NCBI GenBank assembly: GCA_900548255.1
Contig: URKH01000011.1
Coordinates: 1-35,449, forward strand
DNA: 35,449 bases
Reading direction: 5' to 3'
Source of the DNA: an uncultured Collinsella sp.
Lineage (GTDB): Bacteria > Actinomycetota > Coriobacteriia > Coriobacteriales > Coriobacteriaceae
Shown: positions 30,308 through 35,449 of the stretch, piece after piece
Layout: each line of letters begins with the position of its first letter
Numbering within the stretch: position 1 is the stretch's first letter
Notes under the pieces: model-generated
Told to the model about the DNA's origin: nothing
Seen by the model: only the letters and a program-made list of their open reading frames with translations
Database searches by the model: none
Position numbers and translations under genes: made by a program

Positions 30308-32023
30308 CTATTGTGCCGAGCCCGCGACGGGCTCAAAATGCTTGTCCTTCACGGCAGCCGCCAGGCGATCGGCCAGGTTGCGAACGCGCGGATCCAGGCG
30401 CGCGGCACCCGGGTTGACGAAGAAGCGGGCCGTGCAGTCCATAATGCGGCCGGTGATGACCAGGTCGTTGTCGTGCAGCGTGGCGCCCGTGGCGGTGATA
30501 TCCACGATGCGATCGGTCATACCGACGATGGGTCCCAGCTCGATGTTGCCGTGCAGCGAAACAATGTCGGCGTTCACGCCGCACTCGGCATACCAGGCAC
30601 TCGCGATGCGCGGGTACTTGGTTGCCACGCGAAGCGAACCGCGGCGGGCATAGTTGCGCTCGGCCTGACCGGCGCGCCAAGCGGGCTCAGCCTCAATAAA
30701 GGTGCACAGGCCGTAACCCAAATCGACCAGCTGCAGCAGGTTGAGGTCGGCCTCGATAAGCGAATCCCAGCCGCAGATGCCGCAATCGGCCCCACCGCAG
30801 CCCACAAAAGCGGGCGCATCGCTGGGGCGCACGATGACAAACTCGATATCGCCGACCGCGCCCTCGCCGGCACGCGTATCGCGGCCGCGCACGATCAGGT
30901 GACGGCCGGGGTCGCGCAGCTCGGAGACGTCCAGGCCCGCGGCCTCGAGCACGTCGAGCGTGTCGGCCTTAAGCGAGCCCTTGGGAACGGCGATGCGCAG
31001 CGGACCCTCGGCACCACGGCCCGCGGCGTGGTCGCCGTCGGAAGCGGCGTCCTCAGCCGAAGTGTGCGCGGCCTCCAGACGCTCGAGCGAAAAGGCAAAT
31101 CCCGCCGCCGGTACCTCGATGCCATCGCCAAACGCGCCGGTAAAGATGGAGTCGTAGCGACCGCCCGAACCCACCGGATCGGGCAGGCCACCGGCATAGG
31201 CCTTAAAGACCAGGCCCGTGTAGTAATAAAAAGAGTTCATGATGGAGAAGTCGAAGGACAGCACCTGGGCGTCCTCGGGAGCCAGGCCCTCGACCAGGGC
31301 ACGCAGCTCGCGCGTCAGCGGCGCGACGATACCGGCAGCTTCCAGCAGCGCATCCACACGGTCGAGTATCTCGGCACCGCCGTGCAAGCGCGGCAGCTCG
31401 CTAATGGCGGCCTTGACGGCCTCGGGCTCGGCGCTTGCCGCCACGCGGGCATCGAGGCCCACAAAGTCATTGGCGTGCACGCAGCGCAGGGCCTCGGCAG
31501 CCAGCTCGCGATCCTCGCACGCCGCGAGCAGCTCCTTAAAAGGACGCACGCTACCTGCGATAATGCGCGCATCGGGCAACGCCAGCTTGCGCACGGCCTC
31601 GGCTACCAGCGAGACAATCTCGACATCGCCCGCGGCGTCGCCCGCACCGATGAGCTCAAAGCCCAGCTGCGTAAACTGACGCGAGCCGCCGGCATTGCGC
31701 TGGCACTCGCGAACCACCGGCGCCTCGTAGCGCAGGCGCAGGGGCAGGTCGGCCGCGCGCATGCGGGTCGAAACCAAGCGCACGATCGGCAACGTGTTGT
31801 CGGGACGGACCACCAGCAAACGCCCATCATCGTCAAAGAGCTTAAACGGCGTGTCCGCAATGCGGCCACCTTCCTCGAGCGAACCCTTGTCCTCGAGCAG
31901 CGGCGTCTCAACCGGCAGGTAATGATGCTCCCTAAAGCAGCCCTTCACCGTACATGCGATCTCCTCGCGTGCCTGAGCCTCCTCGGGCAATATGTCCCGG
32001 AATCCCCACGGTGTGGCCGTCAT
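30308..32023 (-). CDS. hisG: HisZ-HisG fusion (ATP phosphoribosyltransferase, regulatory and catalytic)
   Basis: A 571-residue fusion that starts histidine synthesis by joining ATP and PRPP. Residues 1-317 are HisZ, a histidyl-tRNA-synthetase-like regulatory subunit (TPWGFRDILPEEA opening, VRPDNTLPIVR, RYEAPVVREC, FTQLGFELIGA, SGGRYDSI). A linker of about 23 residues rich in Ala/Asp/Gly (318-340) follows. Residues 341-571 are the short-form catalytic HisG, with LRIAVPKGSL, FVIVRPSDAPAFVGCGGADCGI-type region and the PRPP loop DITATGATLHDNDL. In most organisms with short HisG the two are separate genes. GAGGAGG lies nine bases before ATG. First gene of the his operon. Confidence 0.93.
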   Translation of the reverse strand: MTATPWGFRDILPEEAQAREEIACTVKGCFREHHYLPVETPLLEDKGSLEEGGRIADTPFKLFDDDGRLLVVRPDNTLPIVRLVSTRMRAADLPLRLRYEAPVVRECQRNAGGSRQFTQLGFELIGAGDAAGDVEIVSLVAEAVRKLALPDARIIAGSVRPFKELLAACEDRELAAEALRCVHANDFVGLDARVAASAEPEAVKAAISELPRLHGGAEILDRVDALLEAAGIVAPLTRELRALVEGLAPEDAQVLSFDFSIMNSFYYYTGLVFKAYAGGLPDPVGSGGRYDSIFTGAFGDGIEVPAAGFAFSLERLEAAHTSAEDAASDGDHAAGRGAEGPLRIAVPKGSLKADTLDVLEAAGLDVSELRDPGRHLIVRGRDTRAGEGAVGDIEFVIVRPSDAPAFVGCGGADCGICGWDSLIEADLNLLQLVDLGYGLCTFIEAEPAWRAGQAERNYARRGSLRVATKYPRIASAWYAECGVNADIVSLHGNIELGPIVGMTDRIVDITATGATLHDNDLVITGRIMDCTARFFVNPGAARLDPRVRNLADRLAAAVKDKHFEPVAGSAQ

Positions 32024-32058
32024 CTGGTGAGCCTCCTCATGCTGTGTTTCATATAGAA

Positions 32059-32088
32059 CAGAAGACCGGCATAGCTCCGCCGGTCTTC
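32059..32088 (-). terminator. Terminator or leader hairpin ahead of the his operon
   Basis: AGAAGACCGGC and GCCGGTCTTCT pair perfectly (11 bases) over an 8-base loop. On the minus strand it is downstream of the isomerase gene and 36 bases upstream of hisZG. It may end the PTS/isomerase transcript or act in a his leader. The T-tail is short. The remaining gap to 32192 has no clear promoter, only a weak TATGCT. Confidence 0.6.
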
Positions 32089-32192
32089 TGGGTACTTTAG
32101 CATACTAGAGTGCTTGCGGGGAAAATACGTCGCAGCCGCTCACACCGTATTCATTTGGAAACATAGGGTAGGTTGCCGCAGCCCGACCCCAC

Positions 32193-33029
32193 CTAGGCGC
32201 CAATCGCACGACGATACTCTGCCATTACCTGCGCATCGGCAGCTGCGGGGTCGGCAAAATAGCGCCCGTCATAGGTCTCGGCCGAAACAACTCCGCGATA
32301 GCCGCGCGCCACCAGCCTATCCAGGTCGGCGCGCATATCGCGGTCGCCGTCACCCCAGGCAAGATGCGTCGTGCCATCTGCCGCAACATCGACAAAATGC
32401 ACGTGGGCGACATCATCGCCAAGCAGATCGAAATAATCGTCGATGGTATCCCCCGCCACCGCCATGGCGCCCATATCCAGACATGCCTTAAGTGCCGGAT
32501 GATCAACTGCCTCGATCATGCGCTTCGTGTCGGCCGCCGAGTTCACGATCATCGACTCAACTGGCTGCAGGGCCTCGAGCACCAGTCGCACGCCGCGCTC
32601 TCCCGCATGCTCGGCAATCGCACGCAGCATCGAGGCGCTGCGACCCCACGCGTCCTCGATCGGCTCGTTCAAAAATGCCCAGCCGCTCGAGACCATGACC
32701 TGCTCGGCTCCAAGTTCCGCCGCGATATCTACAACGTTCTTAAAGTACGCGAGCGTGCGGGCACGCGCCTCATTCCCGCGCGCCGCGATATTCCACGGCT
32801 TGGGGTTGTTCTGTTCGGGACAAAGCCCCACAATCCGAACCCCATACCGCTGTGACAGCTCACGCACCTGCTCGAGCGAATCGTGACCATGGCAGTCCAC
32901 ATACAGGTGCATCGCCCCCGTCCAAAGTTCGCAGCACGTGTAGCCCGAGGCCGCCGCCGAAGAAAAGAACTCTTCAAGACTAAAGTAGCGATGGCTGATA
33001 TTCATAACGGCAAGCTGCGGATACTCCAT
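32193..33029 (-). CDS. FrlC-like sugar phosphate isomerase/epimerase
   Basis: A 278-residue TIM-barrel protein of the xylose isomerase-like/AP endonuclease 2 superfamily. The pattern IVGLCPEQNNPKPWN, LVLEALQPVESMIVNSA, KACLDMGAM, VAHVHFVDVAADG and VSAETYDGRYF, with metal-type Glu, Asp, His and Glu ligands, is closest in style to fructoselysine 3-epimerase FrlC, though other epimerases share it. ATG 33029 is chosen (AAAGG eight bases upstream) over a GTG nine bases earlier. It follows a mannose-family PTS operon after a hairpin, so it probably acts on the imported sugar. The exact substrate is unknown. Confidence 0.82.
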   Translation of the reverse strand: MEYPQLAVMNISHRYFSLEEFFSSAAASGYTCCELWTGAMHLYVDCHGHDSLEQVRELSQRYGVRIVGLCPEQNNPKPWNIAARGNEARARTLAYFKNVVDIAAELGAEQVMVSSGWAFLNEPIEDAWGRSASMLRAIAEHAGERGVRLVLEALQPVESMIVNSAADTKRMIEAVDHPALKACLDMGAMAVAGDTIDDYFDLLGDDVAHVHFVDVAADGTTHLAWGDGDRDMRADLDRLVARGYRGVVSAETYDGRYFADPAAADAQVMAEYRRAIGA

Positions 33030-33046
33030 CTTGTCCACCTTTCGGC

Positions 33047-33080
33047 AAAAGGGCGCCGCAGCACAGTGTGCGCGACGCCC
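33047..33080 (-). terminator. Intercistronic terminator-like hairpin
   Basis: On the minus strand GGGCG plus CGC pair with GCG plus CGCCC (with an inner GCAC/GTGC extension), followed by TTTT. It lies between EIID and the isomerase and could lower expression of the last gene. Confidence 0.6.
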
Positions 33081-33112
33081 CCTCTTACATTGTTTTCATT
33101 ATGACGGATACC

Positions 33113-33949
33113 CTACTGGACACCAAGCACTCCAAAGAACGCGCCAGCGATACTCACGAGCAGGATCACAAGCATGATGAGCAGCGGATTCATCTTCTTC
33201 TTGAGCATGAGATAGACAATTCCAAACAGCCCCATCGTGACAAAGCCCGGGAAGATTCCGTTGAGCAGCTCGGCGAGCGTCTGAGCACCATCGCCCGCAC
33301 CGACCATGAGCGGAATGTCCACGGTGACCATCTCCATGGTCATAGCACCGATCACCATGGCGCCCATGATAGAGGCCATCTTGACGATCGTGTCCATAAT
33401 GCCCGATTCCTGGACCTTGCTGATCATGTCCGAGCCAAAGCGATATCCCACAAACGTCAGCAGGTAACGGATGATGTAGTGAGGAACGTTGAACACGAGC
33501 AGGAACAAAATCGGGCCAAGAATAGAGCCCTGCAGCGCCAGCGACGTGCCGACACCCGTTGCCAAAATTCGCAGCGTGCCCCAGTAGAAAGCATCGCCCA
33601 CGCCGGACAGCGGCCCCATCAAAGCAAGCTTGACATTAGAGATCGCGCTCGTGTCAAAGCTATCGTCAGTAGCGTTGACCTCCTCCATTGCAGCGGCGAT
33701 GGACATGGGAAGCGTCGAGATGTACGGCGTGACGTTATAGAGCTCCATATGGCGCTTAAGGGCGGCCTTAAAGTCCGCATCCTGCGGATACAGCTTGCGA
33801 AGGATCGGCATAAGGGCCCACATAAAGCCGATATGGCCCATACGCTCGTAGTTCCAGGAATGCTCATAGGGAATCGAGCGCCAGAACAGCTTCTTAAGGT
33901 CTGCGCGGGAAATCAGCCCGTCGTAAGAAGACTCAAACTTAAAACTCAT
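33113..33949 (-). CDS. Mannose-family PTS EIID membrane subunit
   Basis: A 278-residue EIID, which with EIIC forms the membrane channel for the sugar. The N-terminal soluble part carries the family pattern RADLKKLFWRSIPYEHSWNYERMGHIGFMWALMP and KRHMELYNVTPYISTLPMSIAAAMEE; GPLSGVGDAFYWGTLR is the hallmark EIID motif. Hydrophobic segments lie toward the C-terminus. ATG 33949 overlaps the EIIC 3' end by 11 bases; a longer frame upstream lies inside EIIC. Confidence 0.94.
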   Translation of the reverse strand: MSFKFESSYDGLISRADLKKLFWRSIPYEHSWNYERMGHIGFMWALMPILRKLYPQDADFKAALKRHMELYNVTPYISTLPMSIAAAMEEVNATDDSFDTSAISNVKLALMGPLSGVGDAFYWGTLRILATGVGTSLALQGSILGPILFLLVFNVPHYIIRYLLTFVGYRFGSDMISKVQESGIMDTIVKMASIMGAMVIGAMTMEMVTVDIPLMVGAGDGAQTLAELLNGIFPGFVTMGLFGIVYLMLKKKMNPLLIMLVILLVSIAGAFFGVLGVQ

Positions 33950-34730
33950 CGAACCCACTCCCAATCGCAGGATCCTCGGTTGCCGCTGCGGGCTGCTCCG
34001 CTTTTTTCTTATCACCCAAAACCGTCATCGCGACGACGATGATCGCGGCAAAGATCGCCACGCCCGTCGTGCTAATGCCAAAGTAGGCGACGAGGAAGAA
34101 GCCAGCGAAGAAGAACGGAGCCACTGTTTTGTTCATAATCATCTGCGCCAGCATCGCAAAGCCGAGTGCGGGCAAGAAGGCGGCGGCGACATCCATGCCG
34201 GTCTGAACGAAATCGGGGATGATGTTGAGCAGGCTGGCAACAGCATCGGCACCAAAGAAGAATGCCAAGGGAATAATCAGCAGGCCGCACCAGCTCTGCG
34301 CGTAACCGGCGATGAGCATGTTGCGCGTGATGGCCTTGGTGTCTCCGTCCTCGACGTTTTTGTCGATACGGTGCACCAGCAGCAGCATGACCGGTTGGCC
34401 CAGGGCCGTGTCGAGCGCCAGGACGATCGTGGCGATAGGAATACCCAGGGTCAGGGCCGCCGAAGCGTCCGCGCCGGCCTGCATGGCAAGAGATACGCCC
34501 AGGATAGTGCCGGAAATCGTATCGGGCGGGTTATAGGCGCCGACCGAGATGGCGCCGACCATGGCAAGCTCCATCGTGGCGCCCATGATCGTGCCGGTCA
34601 CCATGTCGCCCATGACAAGGCCAACCAGAGGTCCGAGCACGATCGGGCGCTGGAGGTAGCTCGTGCCCGTCAGCCACTCGGAATAACCCAAAAGGGCAAT
34701 AAGGAAAATCAGGATTGTCTTGATAACCAT
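33939..34730 (-). CDS. Mannose-family PTS EIIC membrane subunit
   Basis: A 263-residue polytopic membrane protein with about seven hydrophobic segments. RPIVLGPLVGLVMGDMVTG and GATMELAMVGAISVGAYNPPD match the EIIC (sorbose/mannose) signature. It ends in a soluble polar tail. AGGGG lies six bases before ATG. It lies eight bases after EIIB and overlaps EIID, in one operon. Confidence 0.95.
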   Translation of the reverse strand: MVIKTILIFLIALLGYSEWLTGTSYLQRPIVLGPLVGLVMGDMVTGTIMGATMELAMVGAISVGAYNPPDTISGTILGVSLAMQAGADASAALTLGIPIATIVLALDTALGQPVMLLLVHRIDKNVEDGDTKAITRNMLIAGYAQSWCGLLIIPLAFFFGADAVASLLNIIPDFVQTGMDVAAAFLPALGFAMLAQMIMNKTVAPFFFAGFFLVAYFGISTTGVAIFAAIIVVAMTVLGDKKKAEQPAAATEDPAIGSGFDEF

Positions 34731-34738
34731 GACGGCCC

Positions 34739-35209
34739 CTAACCGATGACCTTCGCGGCGTCAGTCTTCGCATCTGCCGGAATCATCTGAATGAACAGCT
34801 CGTAGCCTTCGCTGAGCAGCTCTTTGACATATGCCTCGTTTTCGGGCGTAAGGAACACGCTCGTCGAGACCTGGCGGGCATCCTCGCTAAAGGCAACGTT
34901 GCCGAGGTTGATCTTCTTGACCCCCATCGCCTTGGCGACGGCACCGGCCTGCTGGATCGTCTCGCAAACCACGAAGAGCTTGTACTTGTCGGTCACACCG
35001 CTCTGGAGCGCCTTGACGGCGTCCTCGGTGTTTTTGACAACGACCTTGCAGCCCTCCGGCTTTGCAAGGGACAGGGCCTGCAGACGAAGCTTGTCATTGA
35101 GGACCGTGTCGCTCACCAGCAGGATGCAGTCGGCACCCAGAGCCGAGGTCCAGCTAACGGCAACCTGGCCGTGAAGCAGTCGATAATCTACACGAATCAT
35201 CTGAATCAT
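34739..35209 (-). CDS. Mannose-family PTS EIIB subunit
   Basis: A 156-residue cytoplasmic phospho-carrier. His13 in RVDYRLLHGQVAVSW is the phosphorylated residue of the mannose/sorbose EIIB family; the usual second residue after the Asp is Asp-Arg-Leu-Ile/Leu-His, here Tyr-Arg. NDKLRLQALSLAKPEG and KINLGNVAFSEDA match the fold. AGGGAG precedes ATG. It takes phosphate from the EIIA encoded just upstream. Confidence 0.95.
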   Translation of the reverse strand: MIQMIRVDYRLLHGQVAVSWTSALGADCILLVSDTVLNDKLRLQALSLAKPEGCKVVVKNTEDAVKALQSGVTDKYKLFVVCETIQQAGAVAKAMGVKKINLGNVAFSEDARQVSTSVFLTPENEAYVKELLSEGYELFIQMIPADAKTDAAKVIG

Positions 35210-35226
35210 GATGTGCTCCCTAGTGG

Positions 35227-35449
35227 TTAAAACTCATCGAGTTCGGCCTGCCCCAGCAGGTCGTTGACGTACTTGACCTTGGTGTCGTCCGCCTCGACGA
35301 TCTGGCGGATGGCCTCATCGATCGGGGTGGATTCGGGCACGAACAGCAGCTGAATAAGGAGCGGCAGGTTCATATTGGTCACGAGGTGCGTGTTGGGACG
35401 CGTCTGGACGATCTTGGTGAACTCGTTGTTGACGCTGCCGCCAAAGAGG
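35227..35449 (-). CDS. Mannose-family PTS EIIA subunit, 5' end cut by window edge
   Basis: Only the last 73 residues are visible. LFGGSVNNEFTKIV and HLVTNMNLPLLIQLL are the conserved strands of the mannose-type EIIA domain (usually DLFGGSPxN and GxNLPMLLE); the phosphorylated His lies outside the window. It ends 17 bases before the EIIB start and is the first visible gene of the operon. Confidence 0.9.
   Translation of the reverse strand, partial: LFGGSVNNEFTKIVQTRPNTHLVTNMNLPLLIQLLFVPESTPIDEAIRQIVEADDTKVKYVNDLLGQAELDEF

Noticed and set aside
29111..32056. 981-codon open frame on the plus strand across hisD and hisZG
   Set aside because: It is antisense to well-conserved genes and has no recognisable domain; long shadow frames are common at this base composition.

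Overview
The window is a stretch of chromosome from a GC-rich bacterium. Gene content and protein style point to Coriobacteriia, most likely a Collinsella-type gut actinobacterium. The evidence is a complete histidine operon with a HisZ-HisG fusion, mannose-family PTS genes, a DUF4342 protein with a two-component system, and several families of intergenic palindromes. The species assignment is inference, since no rRNA is present.

Positions 1 to about 10,700 are accessory DNA. At the left edge are two DNA methyltransferase genes in visibly AT-richer DNA, arranged like a DpnII/MboI-type restriction-modification system that continues outside the window. Then come small membrane or orphan proteins and a decayed copy of the 3' end of a neighbouring gene. 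Next is a minus-strand cluster of an unknown protein, a membrane-segment-free VirD4/TraG-like coupling ATPase and a divergent ClpP peptidase. Divergent from that cluster is a methyltransferase-like protein that has lost its catalytic motifs but keeps a specificity-type C-terminus. An AbiEi/AbiEii toxin-antitoxin pair closes the region. No relaxase, integrase or other secretion gene is visible.

Positions 10,700 to 24,000 are mostly housekeeping: a DUF4342 protein with an OmpR-type response regulator and a sensor kinase; an orphan PTS EIIB with a VOC protein; tRNA-Leu(TAA); a DUF4143 ATPase; a Ppx/GppA phosphatase next to an FtsB/DivIC-like division protein; enolase; MazG with a YfcE-type phosphodiesterase and a stand-alone LarC C-terminal protein; and a PHP-family phosphatase. 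The intergenic spaces hold many palindromic elements: a nested one at 13630-13807, a tRNA-derived structured one at 15540-15679, a TTGCGGTG pair bracketing the ATPase gene, and a 19-bp inverted repeat at 22935-22991.

Positions 24,065 to 32,023 are the histidine operon on the minus strand, transcribed hisZG-hisD-hisC-hisB-hisH-hisA-hisF-hisI-hisE. HisB is only the dehydratase, so the convergent PHP protein at 23126-24037 is the obvious histidinol-phosphatase. Together these supply every step from PRPP and ATP to histidine.

From 32,193 to the right edge, also on the minus strand, is a mannose-family PTS operon (EIIA truncated by the window, EIIB, EIIC, EIID) followed, after a hairpin, by a FrlC-like sugar isomerase/epimerase. 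It is probably a catabolic operon for a sugar or a sugar-amine adduct.
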